Positions 47,997-57,751 of a stretch of DNA of 64,000 nucleotides are shown here, piece after piece. The stretch comes from Lactiplantibacillus pentosus. Lineage in GTDB: Bacteria; Bacillota; Bacilli; Lactobacillales; Lactobacillaceae. The translations under genes were made by a program, and so were the position numbers. The stretch is from assembly GCF_003641185.1 (NCBI RefSeq), contig NZ_CP032757.1:806001-870000 (forward strand). The letters run 5' to 3'. Positions within the stretch are counted from its first letter, which is position 1, and each line of letters begins with the position of its first letter. Below the pieces are notes generated by a model. The model was not told the origin of the DNA and searched no databases. It saw nothing but the letters and a program-made list of their open reading frames with translations.

Positions 47997-48974
47997 ATGG
48001 ATTTATTCGAGTCATTATCACAAAAGATTACTGGTCAAGATCAAACAATTGTTTTTCCTGAAGGCACTGAACCCCGAATTGTCGGCGCCGCTGCACGGTT
48101 AGCAGCGGATGGCTTAGTTAAGCCGATCGTGTTAGGCGCAACGGACAAGGTTCAGGCCGTGGCTAAAGACTTGAACGCTGATTTAGCAGGTGTTCAAGTC
48201 CTTGATCCTGCGACATACCCGGCTGAAGATAAACAAGCAATGCTTGATTCACTGGTTGAACGGCGTAAGGGTAAGAACACGCCAGAACAAGCTGCTAAGA
48301 TGTTGGAAGATGAAAACTACTTTGGCACGATGCTCGTATACATGGGCAAGGCTGACGGGATGGTTTCTGGTGCCGTGCACCCAACTGGTGATACGGTGCG
48401 TCCAGCCTTACAAATTATCAAGACCAAGCCAGGTTCACACCGCATTTCTGGGGCCTTCATCATGCAAAAGGGTGAAGAACGGTACGTCTTCGCGGACTGT
48501 GCCATCAACATTGATCCCGATGCAGATACGTTAGCCGAAATTGCGACCCAGAGTGCGGCGACTGCCAAGGTCTTTGATATTGACCCGAAAGTCGCAATGC
48601 TGAGCTTCTCGACTAAGGGTTCTGCCAAGGGCGACATGGTCACTAAAGTTCAGGAAGCAACGGCCAAGGCACAAGCGGCTGCCCCTGAATTAGCGATTGA
48701 TGGTGAAATGCAATTTGACGCCGCCTTTGTTGAAAAGGTTGGGTTACAAAAGGCGCCAGGTTCAAAAGTTGCGGGCCATGCCAATGTCTTCGTCTTCCCA
48801 GAACTCCAATCTGGTAACATTGGCTACAAGATTGCGCAACGGTTCGGCCATTTCGAAGCCGTTGGTCCCGTTCTGCAAGGCTTGAACAAGCCCGTTTCTG
48901 ACTTGTCACGTGGTTGCAGCGAAGAAGATGTCTACAAGGTCGCCATCATTACCGCGGCTCAAGGCTTAGCTTAA
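47997..48974 (+). CDS. pta: Phosphate acetyltransferase
   Basis: Pta converts acetyl-CoA and phosphate to acetyl phosphate, feeding acetate kinase in the mixed-acid branch. The 325-residue single-domain form lacks the long N-terminal extension of the E. coli enzyme. Conserved segments are GMVSGAVHPTGDTVRPALQII, the middle region MLSFSTKGSAKGDMVTKV and the C-terminal VFPELQSGNIGYKIAQR and PVSDLSRGCSEEDV. ATG 47997 follows TTGGAGGG. The ung-pta-tsaE order is conserved in lactobacilli; a terminator separates tsaE. Confidence 0.98.
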   Translation: MDLFESLSQKITGQDQTIVFPEGTEPRIVGAAARLAADGLVKPIVLGATDKVQAVAKDLNADLAGVQVLDPATYPAEDKQAMLDSLVERRKGKNTPEQAAKMLEDENYFGTMLVYMGKADGMVSGAVHPTGDTVRPALQIIKTKPGSHRISGAFIMQKGEERYVFADCAINIDPDADTLAEIATQSAATAKVFDIDPKVAMLSFSTKGSAKGDMVTKVQEATAKAQAAAPELAIDGEMQFDAAFVEKVGLQKAPGSKVAGHANVFVFPELQSGNIGYKIAQRFGHFEAVGPVLQGLNKPVSDLSRGCSEEDVYKVAIITAAQGLA

Positions 48975-48993
48975 ACGCTGACTTAGTTTGTTA

Positions 48994-49042
48994 AACGAGG
49001 GAAACTTCAGAGCTTGTACTTTGAAGTTTCCCCCGTTTTTTC
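48994..49042 (+). terminator. Terminator after pta
   Basis: GGGAAACTTCA pairs with TGAAGTTTCCC, with an outer ACG/CGT-type extension, followed by six Ts. Confidence 0.85.
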
Positions 49043-49090
49043 TATAATAAGAGCAGTCAAGCTGTAAATAGGATGAGGAGTTGGAAGAAT

Positions 49091-49552
49091 ATGGAATCAA
49101 TCACGGTAACGTCGCCGGAAGGGACCATGCAAGTCGGGGCCAAACTTGGGCAGTTAGTTCAACCAGGAGATCTAATCTTACTAGATGGTGACCTGGGCGC
49201 TGGCAAGACCACTTTTACGAAGGGGTTAGCGAAGAGTCTCGGCATCCCGAATAATGTCAAAAGTCCGACGTTTACGCTTATTCGTGAATATCATCAGGGC
49301 AGATTGCCACTGTATCACATGGACGTTTATCGGCTAGAAGATGGTGGCGCGGAAGATTTAGGCTTGGATGAGTATTTTGATGGTGATGGTGTCAGTGTTG
49401 TTGAATGGTCACAATTTATTGCTGAGCTGTTGCCCGCAACCTACTTGAGAATTGCCATCAGCCGTGACACGGACGCTGACGATCAACGTGTGATGACATT
49501 CAAACCGCAGGGCGACCATTATCAACACCTGGTTGATCAATTGAAGGAGTGA
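49091..49552 (+). CDS. tsaE: tRNA threonylcarbamoyladenosine biosynthesis ATPase TsaE
   Basis: TsaE is the P-loop ATPase partner of TsaB/TsaD in making t6A at position 37 of ANN-decoding tRNAs. The 153-residue protein has Walker A GDLGAGKTTFTKGLAKSLG, the SPTFTLIREY segment and the DVYRLEDGGAEDLGLDEYF/VVEW region. ATG 49091 was chosen over TTG 49073 because GAGGAG lies about 10 bases upstream. It is tightly coupled to the acetyltransferase gene downstream, five bases away. Confidence 0.96.
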   Translation: MESITVTSPEGTMQVGAKLGQLVQPGDLILLDGDLGAGKTTFTKGLAKSLGIPNNVKSPTFTLIREYHQGRLPLYHMDVYRLEDGGAEDLGLDEYFDGDGVSVVEWSQFIAELLPATYLRIAISRDTDADDQRVMTFKPQGDHYQHLVDQLKE

Positions 49553-49557
49553 CAACC

Positions 49558-50073
49558 ATGGCAGAAGAAGTTGTCGACGTTCGTCCGGCTGAAGTGACGG
49601 ATGCAGCGCAATTATTGGCGTTGTTAGCGCAACTGGGACGGGAGAGTAACACGTTCACGGTTGATGATGGCATCGAAGAATTAAGTGAAACGGATGAAGC
49701 GGAACAGATTGAACGCATCAGCGGCACCACGACCAACGTCATTTTTGTGGCGGTGCTGGGAGATCGACTGATTGGCGTTAGCACCGTTCAGGCCAGTACG
49801 GATTTTAGTGCTGCGCAAGGTGAAGTCGGGGTCGCCGTCCTCAAGGAATTCTGGGGAATGGGACTCGGGACCGCGTTAGTCGAAGAAATCCTTGATTGGG
49901 CCCGCAATTATAGTTCACTCGAGCGACTCGTTTTGACGGTCCAGCTACGCAACACCCGTGCCGCCAAGTTGTACCAACACTTAGGGTTTGAAAATTGTAC
50001 GGCCACCAGTTATGAGGTCGTCGACCCGACTGGCCAGCGGGTGGCCGCAATCGATATGAGTCTTTGGGTCTAG
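49558..50073 (+). CDS. GNAT-family N-acetyltransferase
   Basis: A 171-residue GNAT enzyme. The acetyl-CoA loop is visible as VAVLKEFWGMGLGTALVEEILDWAR (motif A, with the GMGLG turn), followed by motif B NTRAAKLYQHLGFENC. A ribosomal-protein or small-molecule acetyltransferase of the YkwB/RimI-like type is likely; the acceptor is unknown. ATG 49558 is preferred because AAGGAG of the tsaE end lies 9 bases upstream, making the pair translationally coupled. Confidence 0.88.
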   Translation: MAEEVVDVRPAEVTDAAQLLALLAQLGRESNTFTVDDGIEELSETDEAEQIERISGTTTNVIFVAVLGDRLIGVSTVQASTDFSAAQGEVGVAVLKEFWGMGLGTALVEEILDWARNYSSLERLVLTVQLRNTRAAKLYQHLGFENCTATSYEVVDPTGQRVAAIDMSLWV

Positions 50074-50090
50074 ACTGGCTTGAATTGCAC

Positions 50091-50115
50091 AAAAAAAGCC
50101 CAGCAATTGCTGAGC
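50091..50115 (-). terminator. Terminator of the minus-strand exonuclease gene
   Basis: Read on the minus strand, GCTCAGCAATTGCTGGGC is followed by seven Ts; it may also stop the plus-strand acetyltransferase transcript weakly. Confidence 0.8.
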
Positions 50116-50133
50116 GATGGTTGATGGATGTAA

Positions 50134-50670
50134 TTAGCCCTGAACGCGAACGAACGGTTTTAGCTGTTCGGTGCCGAAAGTTTGCGCCTCAGTTAATAGA
50201 ATATTGGCGCAGGCCAGGCTATCGTCTAAGGCGTTGTGATGATGTTGAAGCTCGATATCAAGTGCACGGCAGAGCGTGTCAAGCTTGTGGTTCGGCAGTT
50301 CTGGGTAGAACTTCTTACTCGTCTTGACCGTATCCATGGATAGGTATTCGGGTGCGCTGATGCCATAGTGTGCGAGCGTATTGCGTAGCACCCCAATATC
50401 AAATGGGGCGTTGTGGGCAATCACTAACCGATCACGCTGGAAGAATGGCGCAATGTGCTGCCAGACTTCCGGAAACTTCGGTGCATCGGCGACGTCTGCT
50501 TCATGAATCCCATGAATTTGAACGTTACGCCAGAAGAAGTCACTTTCCGGTTTGATGAGGGTATAAAACTCATCACTGATTTGATTGTTCCGGACGACGG
50601 TCAGTGCGAGTGAACAGGCACTATCCCGTTTGGCGTTCGCCGTTTCAAAGTCCATTGCGACAAAGTTCAA
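50134..50670 (-). CDS. DEDDh 3'-5' exonuclease (DnaQ/epsilon-like)
   Basis: A stand-alone exonuclease domain of about 178 residues. The ExoI motif VAMDFETA, ExoII region VIAHNAPFDIGVL and ExoIII HHNALDDSLACA supply the Asp-Glu-Asp-Asp-His set. It resembles the PolC/DnaQ proofreading domain, but no polymerase is attached, so a role in repair or RNA/DNA trimming is likely. The frame opens at GTG 50682; TTG 50670 is preferred because GGTGGTGG lies just upstream and homologues begin close to the first Asp. Next to it on the same strand is exoA. Confidence 0.9.
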   Translation of the reverse strand: MNFVAMDFETANAKRDSACSLALTVVRNNQISDEFYTLIKPESDFFWRNVQIHGIHEADVADAPKFPEVWQHIAPFFQRDRLVIAHNAPFDIGVLRNTLAHYGISAPEYLSMDTVKTSKKFYPELPNHKLDTLCRALDIELQHHHNALDDSLACANILLTEAQTFGTEQLKPFVRVQG

Positions 50671-50732
50671 AGTTGCCACCACCGTTTCTAAAGAATAGCT
50701 TTATCGTACAAAGCTTGCGGTAAAATTTCAAG

Positions 50733-51497
50733 TTAACGGTTCGGTAAAATAATATCAAGTTCCACTGGGCAGTGATCGGAACCGAAGACGTCGTTAAGAA
50801 TGCGGGCGTTGAGGAGTTGACCGTCCAATTGTTGCGAGGTGATGAAGTAGTCGATGCGCCAACCAGAATTATTGTCACGAGCATGACCACGATAGCTCCA
50901 CCAGGAATAAATATCCGTTTGGTCGGGATAGAAGTGACGGAACGTGTCCGTGTAACCGTTCGCTAAGAGGCGGTCAAACTTGCCCCGTTCTTCATCGGTG
51001 AACCCGGCACTATGATGATTGCTGCGCCAGTTCTTCAAATCGATATTTTCATGGGCGACGTTCAAATCACCACAGAAAATCAGCGGCTTATTGGCGCTTA
51101 GACTATTGATGTAAGTTAAAAAGGCGTCTTCCCAATGCTGGCGATAATCGAGGCGTTTCAATTCGCCACCGGAATTAGGTGTATAACAAGTCAGCACGTA
51201 GTAATCGGCATATTCTAAAGTAATGACACGTCCCTCGGTATCAAATTCCGGGACGCCGATGCCATAGGTGACATTCAGCGGGGTGTGCTTGGTGAAGATC
51301 GCGGTACCTGAGTACCCCTTACGTTCCGCGTAGTTCCAATACTGTTGATAACCGGGAAAGTCGAGGTCGATTTGACCCGCTTGTAATTTGGTTTCTTGCA
51401 CGCAGAAAAAGTCAGCATCCTGTTCATTAAAAACATCAATGAAGCCATGCTTGACGGCGGCGCGCAGTCCGTTAACGTTCCAAGAAATAAGTTTCAC
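50733..51497 (-). CDS. exoA: Exodeoxyribonuclease III / AP endonuclease
   Basis: A 254-residue exonuclease III family member that cleaves at abasic sites, the step after Ung. Conserved motifs are MKLISWNVNGLRA, CVQETKL, the metal ligands in FCGDLNVAHENIDL and the C-terminal SDHCPVELDI with the catalytic Asp/His. It lies on the minus strand upstream of the DEDDh exonuclease, so base-excision repair functions are clustered with ung nearby. Repeat copy E begins 66 bases upstream of its start. Confidence 0.97.
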   Translation of the reverse strand: MKLISWNVNGLRAAVKHGFIDVFNEQDADFFCVQETKLQAGQIDLDFPGYQQYWNYAERKGYSGTAIFTKHTPLNVTYGIGVPEFDTEGRVITLEYADYYVLTCYTPNSGGELKRLDYRQHWEDAFLTYINSLSANKPLIFCGDLNVAHENIDLKNWRSNHHSAGFTDEERGKFDRLLANGYTDTFRHFYPDQTDIYSWWSYRGHARDNNSGWRIDYFITSQQLDGQLLNARILNDVFGSDHCPVELDIILPNR

Positions 51498-51562
51498 GTG
51501 AATTTCAGACCTTTCGAGTCATTTACAACTATTGTAACACGGTCAGCAGTCATGATTGGGTC

Positions 51563-51930
51563 GATTTGTCATGGGATTATAGGGATATGTTGGTTGGATT
51601 GATGTTCGTCAGCATTTGCTCGTCTTAGTCCGACTTCCGGGGCCGGCTGACAATTGCTGGAGCGCAGCCAACGTCGATTTGAACTCACGCAGAAAATCCC
51701 TGCGCAATTTCAAATGCGAGTCTTATTCTAAGCCGGAAGAAATTCACTTCCGACTAAGAATAATTTGGCTACTGAGCATTGTCAGCCAACCCCTGCAGTC
51801 GGGAAACCGCTCGAATGGCGGATGAACGACCACCTAACTTGGTGCAATTGTCCTCTGAATATTAGGAGACTGGACCTTCAAGTGAACTTGAATCAGGGTG
51901 GATGATGAGTTATGGAATCTAAACACTGAA
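51563..51930 (+). repeat. MITE-like mosaic repeat, copy E (left part only)
   Basis: The left terminal repeat is recognisable from 51563 (GATTTGTCATG...), followed by the left hairpin module (about 51635-51810): CCGACTTCC with AGTCGGGA, GGCTGACAAT with ATTGTCAGCC, and inner hairpins using CGCAG/CTGCG and TTATTC/GAATAA plus CCGGAAG/CTTCCG. The inner hairpin bases differ from copy A while pairing is kept. The element stops in the AT-rich centre; middle and right modules are missing. It separates the divergent exoA and oxidoreductase genes. Confidence 0.75.
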
Positions 51931-52060
51931 AAAAGTTTGAGGATTATGGCCTAATTTTAATGGAACATAGTCATAGCAAGGTCCAACGAAGAAAACTGAA
52001 TATAGAAAATAGAACAAAAAAATTAGTAGAACAATTTATATAATACGAGGAGGATTCTAT

Positions 52061-52963
52061 ATGTTAAAAATTGGTGTACTGGGGTTAGGCAATATCGCGC
52101 AAAAGGCGTATCTACCAGTGATGGCAGCGATGCAGGATCAGTATGAATTTCATTTGACCACGCGCAATGCGGAAAAACGGGCGAAGTTGGCAGCCATGTA
52201 TGGGTTTCAACACACGCACGCGACGTTGGAAGAATTAATTGATACAAAGCCGGATGCGGTATTCGTGCATACGCCAACTCAGACGCATGGTGCGATCATC
52301 AAGCAGTTGTTGTTGGCCGGCATCCATGTTTATGTGGATAAACCAGTCGCAACAGACTTACAAGTCGTCCAGAATTTATATGATTTAGCAGCTGCTCGTC
52401 ACTTACTATTGACCTGTGGTTTCAATCGCCGCTTTGCCCCGTTTAATCAGGAGTTGAAGGCCTTGCCAGATAAACGACTGATTGTTGCGGAAAAGGTTCG
52501 CGAAGCGGGTGGGCAGGATCCCGAAACAGCGGTTTTTGACTTGATGATTCACATGGTGGATACTGGGTTATTTTTATTGGACGAACCGTTAGCAGATACT
52601 ACTGGCCGAATCGTCACGACAGATAGTGGTGCCTTAGCGCAGGGCTACTTGACCGTTCAGACCGCGCACGAACAACTCCAGGTTGTGACGAACATGTACG
52701 GCGGCGTAAACTTAGAACAAGTGACGGTCCAAACGGCACAGCAGCGTGCGATGGTCACTGATTTAAGCACGAAAACGGTGTTGACGACGGCTGAACAGCT
52801 GACGACTAGTTTTCCTGACTGGACACCAACGCTCGAAAAACGTGGGTTTGCGCCTTTGATTCGGGCCTTCTTAACGGCTGTCGCGACTCACGGGGAGAAT
52901 CCGGTCGCACCGTCGTCCGCGATTACGAGTCACGCGGTGTGCCGTCATTTATTAAGTGACTAA
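52061..52963 (+). CDS. Gfo/Idh/MocA-family oxidoreductase
   Basis: A 300-residue NAD(P)-dependent oxidoreductase. The Rossmann start is IGVLGLGNIAQKAYLP, and the conserved segment HVYVDKPVATD carries the Lys-Pro pair typical of the family; the catalytic-domain His lies in DLMIHMVDTG. Members act on sugars, inositols or related compounds; this one is shorter than average and its substrate is unknown. ATG 52061 has GAGGAGG upstream. Monocistronic, following repeat copy E. Confidence 0.9.
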   Translation: MLKIGVLGLGNIAQKAYLPVMAAMQDQYEFHLTTRNAEKRAKLAAMYGFQHTHATLEELIDTKPDAVFVHTPTQTHGAIIKQLLLAGIHVYVDKPVATDLQVVQNLYDLAAARHLLLTCGFNRRFAPFNQELKALPDKRLIVAEKVREAGGQDPETAVFDLMIHMVDTGLFLLDEPLADTTGRIVTTDSGALAQGYLTVQTAHEQLQVVTNMYGGVNLEQVTVQTAQQRAMVTDLSTKTVLTTAEQLTTSFPDWTPTLEKRGFAPLIRAFLTAVATHGENPVAPSSAITSHAVCRHLLSD

Positions 52964-53147
52964 AAAGTGATAAAATTGAATAATGGACTTACAATTTCAA
53001 CAGGGCCATAGCGTTAGCGTAGCGTTTCAACTTATCGACCCGTTGTCATGGGAAGCTTTTAGACCTGCTAGATTAACGAATACGCTGTGAGACCGGTATA
53101 TGTTGAAGTAAGTGAATTAAATTGAAACACGAAAGGAACTTTTCACC

Positions 53148-54056
53148 ATGACCCAAGATGTCTTGGCCACTTTTCCAGCCATCGAAATTAAAAAAGATGA
53201 ATCACTAAGTCATTATACGAATACCAAAACGGGAGGCCCCGCAGATTACGTGGCGTTTCCCAAGTCGATTAGCGAGACCAAAGCATTGATTACCTATGCC
53301 AACGAGCAAGGCTTACCCTTAACGGTGATTGGCAACGCCAGCAATTTAATTGTTAAGGACGGCGGGATTCGTGGGCTGACCATTATTTTAACGAAAATGA
53401 ATCAAATCCATGCCAGTGACAATAAAGTCGTGGCTGAAGCAGGGGCCGCGATTATTGCGACGACCAAGGTGGCTTGTGGTGCCAGCCTGACTGGGATGGA
53501 ATTTGCTGCGGGCATTCCTGGGAGTGTCGGTGGTGCCGTCTTCATGAACGCCGGGGCCTACGATGGTGAGATGAGCGAAGTGGTCGAGACGGTCACCGTT
53601 TTGACGACTTCAGGTCAGCTCAAAACACTAGACAACGCGGATTTGGATTTCGGATACCGCCACAGTAGTATTCAAGATTACGATGACATTGTGGTCTCGG
53701 TGACGTTCGGCTTGAAACGCGGCAATCAGACTAAGATTCAGGCGCGGATGGATGAACTCAATACGTTGCGGGCAGCAAAACAGCCGCTTGAATGGCCGTC
53801 TTGCGGAAGTGTCTTTAAGCGACCAACCGGGTACTTTACTGGTAAACTAATTCATGATGCTGGTTTACAGGGCCATCGAATCGGTGGTGCGGAAGTTTCT
53901 AAGAAGCACGCTGGTTTCATTATTAACGTCGACCACGCCACGGCGACGGATTATATGGATATGATTCACTACGTCCAAAAAGTTGTATTTGAACGGTTCG
54001 GCGTTCATCTTCAAACCGAAGTACGGATTATTGGAGAGGATGTTGACCAAAGTTAG
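53148..54056 (+). CDS. murB: UDP-N-acetylenolpyruvoylglucosamine reductase
   Basis: MurB reduces the enolpyruvyl group to lactyl, completing UDP-MurNAc. The 302-residue FAD protein is of the short type IIb. Landmarks are [16 protein letters not shown], the FAD loop [40 protein letters not shown] and the proton-donor Ser in [18 protein letters not shown] precedes the ATG. The antiporter gene starts 34 bases later. It belongs to the peptidoglycan precursor path that also uses the glmM/glmS products further on. Confidence 0.98.
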   Translation: MTQDVLATFPAIEIKKDESLSHYTNTKTGGPADYVAFPKSISETKALITYANEQGLPLTVIGNASNLIVKDGGIRGLTIILTKMNQIHASDNKVVAEAGAAIIATTKVACGASLTGMEFAAGIPGSVGGAVFMNAGAYDGEMSEVVETVTVLTTSGQLKTLDNADLDFGYRHSSIQDYDDIVVSVTFGLKRGNQTKIQARMDELNTLRAAKQPLEWPSCGSVFKRPTGYFTGKLIHDAGLQGHRIGGAEVSKKHAGFIINVDHATATDYMDMIHYVQKVVFERFGVHLQTEVRIIGEDVDQS

Positions 54057-54090
54057 CATTGTCAATTTAACAAAGGAGGCAACCACTTAG

Positions 54091-56220
54091 ATGCCGATTA
54101 TCGAATTAGTGATTTTACTGGCATGTTTAGTGCTGCTGTCGAATGTGTTGAGCCACTATCTAGTCGCAATCCCGGTCAGTTTAATTCAAGTCGGGCTCGG
54201 TCTAGGAGTGGCTTTATTATTAAACGTACAAGTTAAGCTGCAAACAGATTGGTTTATGCTCGTCTTTATTGCGCCAATGCTGTACAACGACGGCAGAGAG
54301 TTCCCTAAGCAAGAGCTGTGGGAACTACGCGGGGCGATTTTCGCAAATGCAATCGTGCTCGTTTTTATTACAACCATTTTAGGCGGCTTTTTGATTCACG
54401 TCTTGATTCCGACGATTCCACTCGCAGTCGGAATTGCACTGGCCGCCATCCTATCACCAACCGATCCGATTGCCGTGCAGTCGATTTCGGAAGGGGTCAA
54501 ATTACCGAAAGAAATTTTACACCTGGTTAGCGGTGAAAGCCTGATCAACGATGCGAGTGGCTTGATTGGCTTCAAATATGCGTTAGCAGCCGCTGTCACC
54601 GGGACCTTTGTTCTGAGTAAGGCCATCGGCGATTTCTTTTACATCAGTCTGGTCGGGCTAGCAGTCGGGCTGGCGCTGATTACGGTCATTCAGTTGATTC
54701 GTGATATTTTGAGACGAGAAGGGATCAACGACATTGTGTTCAACGTCGTGTTACAGATTACGACGCCCTTTGCCATTTACTTCATCGCTGAAGAATGGTT
54801 CCATGCTTCAGGCGTTGTCGCCGTGGTTGCGGCCGGCGTGCTGGCACATATTCAAAATTCACATGAGAGTGAAGATGCGCCCGAATTACGACTCGTTACC
54901 GAGCGCGTTTGGAACGTCGTCGTTTACTTATTAAACGGAATCGTCTTTTTGATTCTAGGAATTGAACTCCCAGTTGCCACTCAGGCGACGATCAAAGGGG
55001 CGCACACGAACACGTTCCATGCGGTATTCGATGTGTTGATCGTTTGGGGCATTCTACTACTCATTCGGGTCGCATGGACCTATGCGTACATGCTGTTCAA
55101 TTGGCTGCGGCATCATAAAAAGGTCAAGCCAAGTCTGCGAATCGCCGCGTTATCCGGTTTGTCCGGTGTTCGGGGTGCCATCACGATGGCCGGGGTCTTT
55201 ACGATTCCGACCGTGATTGCGACTGGCGAAGCCTTTCCAGAACGCTCACTGGTGCTCTTTATTGCAGCGGGGGTTATTATCCTGAGTCTGGTTGCGGCGG
55301 CTGCCATCTTACCATTGATGGCGTCGAAGTCGCTGCCATTTGTGACCCGGGGTTCGAGTCCTGACGAAGATGATACTGTTTTGGCTGAAGATTTGGATGA
55401 AGCCGAAGATGCGGACGGGGGCTTGCAACAGTTAACTTATAAACAAGCTCGGATTTACATTCTACAATTAGCCGTTCAAAACATCGAGGAACATCGTCGT
55501 CCTGAGAATCAGCGCGCCGCGTATGATTTGATCTTAGACCAACAGTTTCAAATTCGGCGGTTAGAAGTGGCGTCCCAGACTGCGGATGAATTAGCACCAA
55601 TGCTGACGGATGAGTTGCAGCTCCGGTTAGTCGCATTGAATGGCGAACGGGCGGCAGTTCGTGAGTTAATTACGTCGAAGAAAACGACTAAATTAGCGGG
55701 GCAAGTTTACTTGCGGCGAATCGACCGCCGAGAACAACGGTTCTTACAAGCGACGCACAAACCAGGATTACCAACCTTGCGCTCATTGCAGTTATTATTT
55801 AACCGCGCCATGCAAGGAATTCGCCTCTGGTTAGCGCCGGGGGACAGCGACGCCTTACGTTCGGAACTGTTGAATATTCAGCGGGAGGCTTCGAAAGCGG
55901 CCATCAAAGCGTTGTCGCAGTATTTGAAGCAAGCCAATGTCGATGAGCAACAGTTTGACCGCCAAGCCTTGTATCACTTGATCGTGCATTACCGAAACCG
56001 CATCGAAAACGCCAAGAATGATCATACCTTGTCGCGTGATGATTATGAGCGGCAACTTCATAGCTTACGAATCAAGAGCCTGGGTGCTGAACGTGCTGGC
56101 GTACAACATTTGCTGGAAAGTGGGCAAATCAGTCTACGCACCGCGGCAAAGTTACGGCAGTTCATTAATTACTCAGAGAACCTATTAATGCTCAATGATA
56201 TTGAGGCTGATGACGAATAG
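54091..56220 (+). CDS. CPA1-family Na+(K+)/H+ antiporter
   Basis: A 709-residue antiporter of the NhaP/CPA1 type. About twelve membrane helices occupy residues 1-410, with the ion-binding segments LSPTDPIAVQSISEG and GESLINDASGLIGFK (the Asn-Asp pair) and the later SGVRGAITMAGVF. The remaining 290 residues are hydrophilic and helical, rich in Glu, Arg and Gln, likely a regulatory cytoplasmic tail. In lactic acid bacteria such proteins help pH and Na+/K+ balance. ATG 54091 follows AAAGGAGG. Whether it is regulated by the MarR gene downstream is not known. Confidence 0.92.
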   Translation: MPIIELVILLACLVLLSNVLSHYLVAIPVSLIQVGLGLGVALLLNVQVKLQTDWFMLVFIAPMLYNDGREFPKQELWELRGAIFANAIVLVFITTILGGFLIHVLIPTIPLAVGIALAAILSPTDPIAVQSISEGVKLPKEILHLVSGESLINDASGLIGFKYALAAAVTGTFVLSKAIGDFFYISLVGLAVGLALITVIQLIRDILRREGINDIVFNVVLQITTPFAIYFIAEEWFHASGVVAVVAAGVLAHIQNSHESEDAPELRLVTERVWNVVVYLLNGIVFLILGIELPVATQATIKGAHTNTFHAVFDVLIVWGILLLIRVAWTYAYMLFNWLRHHKKVKPSLRIAALSGLSGVRGAITMAGVFTIPTVIATGEAFPERSLVLFIAAGVIILSLVAAAAILPLMASKSLPFVTRGSSPDEDDTVLAEDLDEAEDADGGLQQLTYKQARIYILQLAVQNIEEHRRPENQRAAYDLILDQQFQIRRLEVASQTADELAPMLTDELQLRLVALNGERAAVRELITSKKTTKLAGQVYLRRIDRREQRFLQATHKPGLPTLRSLQLLFNRAMQGIRLWLAPGDSDALRSELLNIQREASKAAIKALSQYLKQANVDEQQFDRQALYHLIVHYRNRIENAKNDHTLSRDDYERQLHSLRIKSLGAERAGVQHLLESGQISLRTAAKLRQFINYSENLLMLNDIEADDE

Positions 56221-56233
56221 TTAACTTTTTAGA

Positions 56234-56261
56234 TTGTAAATTAGTAGTTCTACGTTATAAT
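56234..56261 (+). promoter_or_regulatory. Promoter of the MarR-family gene
   Basis: TTGTAA (56234-56239), 16-bp spacer, consensus TATAAT (56256-56261). The coding start is 95 bases downstream. Confidence 0.65.
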
Positions 56262-56355
56262 GATGTAAGAGTAGTATTGACGGTAAAAGGTTGGGTCTGC
56301 AAAAGAATCATTATTTAAAAGAAGGATAAGGGCGACCTTACAGGGGGACATCATT

Positions 56356-56868
56356 ATGACAGAATCAGAGATACACGAACGTTTTGTAGACACTTATATG
56401 CATATTTTGAAGTACGTTGGCGACTTTGTGTCGGTCCCAACGCGGCCGTATAAAATCACGTTTGAAGCTTACACCGTGATGCGGATGATTGCGACGAGTG
56501 AAGAACCATTGACATTGGTTAAGATTGCAAAGGCACAACGGGTTTCACGTAGCGCCATCGCACGACAAATCAACGTGTTATTGGACTTAAAGTATATTGA
56601 ACAGACGACTAACACCAATGACCGGCGCATCAAGTATTTGTCGCTGACACCAGCCGGAGTCAAAGTTGAAAAGGAAATCACGAAAGCTTCTGAAGAACGC
56701 TTCCACCAGTGGGTTCAAGTCTACGGTGAAAAGCGGGCGAGTGATACCTTACGCTATATCAACGATGCCGAACAAAAGGCGACTGAACTGGGCTTTAGCG
56801 GGTTCAGTGGCTTGCATGATAAGCGGGGCCGGCACACCGAATATAGTGATCCAAAAGCCAAAAACTAA
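56356..56868 (+). CDS. MarR-family transcriptional regulator
   Basis: A 170-residue winged-helix regulator. The recognition helix region RVSRSAIARQINVLLDLKYIEQTTN and the wing NDRRIKYLSLTPAGVKVEKEI are typical of MarR. It is longer than the usual 140-150 residues because of a C-terminal extension (FSGLHDKRGRHTEYSDPKAKN). Its targets are unknown; autoregulation is common in the family. GGGGGA precedes the ATG. It has its own promoter and shares a two-way terminator with the convergent DUF1361 gene. Confidence 0.93.
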   Translation: MTESEIHERFVDTYMHILKYVGDFVSVPTRPYKITFEAYTVMRMIATSEEPLTLVKIAKAQRVSRSAIARQINVLLDLKYIEQTTNTNDRRIKYLSLTPAGVKVEKEITKASEERFHQWVQVYGEKRASDTLRYINDAEQKATELGFSGFSGLHDKRGRHTEYSDPKAKN

Positions 56869-56900
56869 TTAAGAATTAGTTAAATTTTAAACAATAATAA

Positions 56901-56950
56901 GAAACACCGTTCAAACGAATGCTTAGTCATCGTTTGAACGGTGTTTCTTT
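56901..56950 (+). terminator. Bidirectional terminator after the MarR gene
   Basis: AAACACCGTTCAAACGA pairs perfectly with TCGTTTGAACGGTGTTT; T-rich tracts flank the plus-strand end. It serves both convergent genes. Confidence 0.9.
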
Positions 56951-56952
56951 GT

Positions 56953-57612
56953 TTAATCGGTTGGGTGGTTGTCAGTAGCTGGCATCGTAAACCGCCACGC
57001 CGCGTAGATGAGTAGCTGCAGGAGCCACATCATGAGGACGAAAGCGAGCATTTTTGGCGACCACATTTCGAGTAATTGTTTGATAATGTATTGCGGTGTA
57101 ATCAACAAATAGATTGAATGCAGGCGCATGAAGCGACCGACGTAAACGCCGATACTTGAGAATAAGAAGAGCGCCGCACAAATCAAAACGCGGTTGGCGG
57201 GTAACTTTGTTAAGTGTAACCGCAGCGTCAATTGCTGGGCCACGCGGTCGACGCCCCACGTACCGACAATCGTGGCGACCATCATCGGCCCGACCAAGTA
57301 GGCGAAATCCCGCCACATCGGTAAATCAAATCGCAGGAGACCGTTAATACCATAGGGCTTGAGTAAGCTGAGATGGAACAGGTCCGTCATCAGGTAAGGG
57401 GCATTCGGGTAGAAAAGCAACCAAATGACCGCAATCAGCCAGAATAGTAATGGGCTTCGCCGCGTTGTCAACCAGAAGCTGAGCTCGATTGGAATATAGG
57501 CCAGAATTGAGTTGAGTAGTAAAAAGTGGAACGCGCCGTGCAAATCGAGCGCTGCGAAGACGAAGAATCCCCAGAATGCGAGACGAATCAGTCAACGCTG
57601 TAACTTAGTCAT
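56953..57612 (-). pseudogene. DUF1361 membrane protein, interrupted by an early in-frame stop
   Basis: On the minus strand the frame opens at ATG 57612 (MTKLQR), then codon 7 is TGA (57594-57592), then LIRLAFWGFFVFAALDLHGAFHFLLLN continues in the same frame to 56953, about 219 residues in all. A single TGG-to-TGA change (Trp to stop) explains it. The rest is a typical DUF1361 protein with about six helices and the conserved segments WLLFYPNAPYLMTDLFHL and LPMWRDFAYLVGP. A restart at TTG 57543 would lose the first helix and has no ribosome binding site. DUF1361 proteins have no known function. Confidence 0.8.
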
Positions 57613-57751
57613 TTAGTCACTTCCTTTCACCACCAATTTTAACAGAAATATTAATCAAGCTATATTAAATAACATCAAGCTTAATATTTCTTCAAAATAT
57701 GACTAAAAACAGTGTCCACCCCTAAATCAATCCGCGAGAAGCGGGTTCCCG

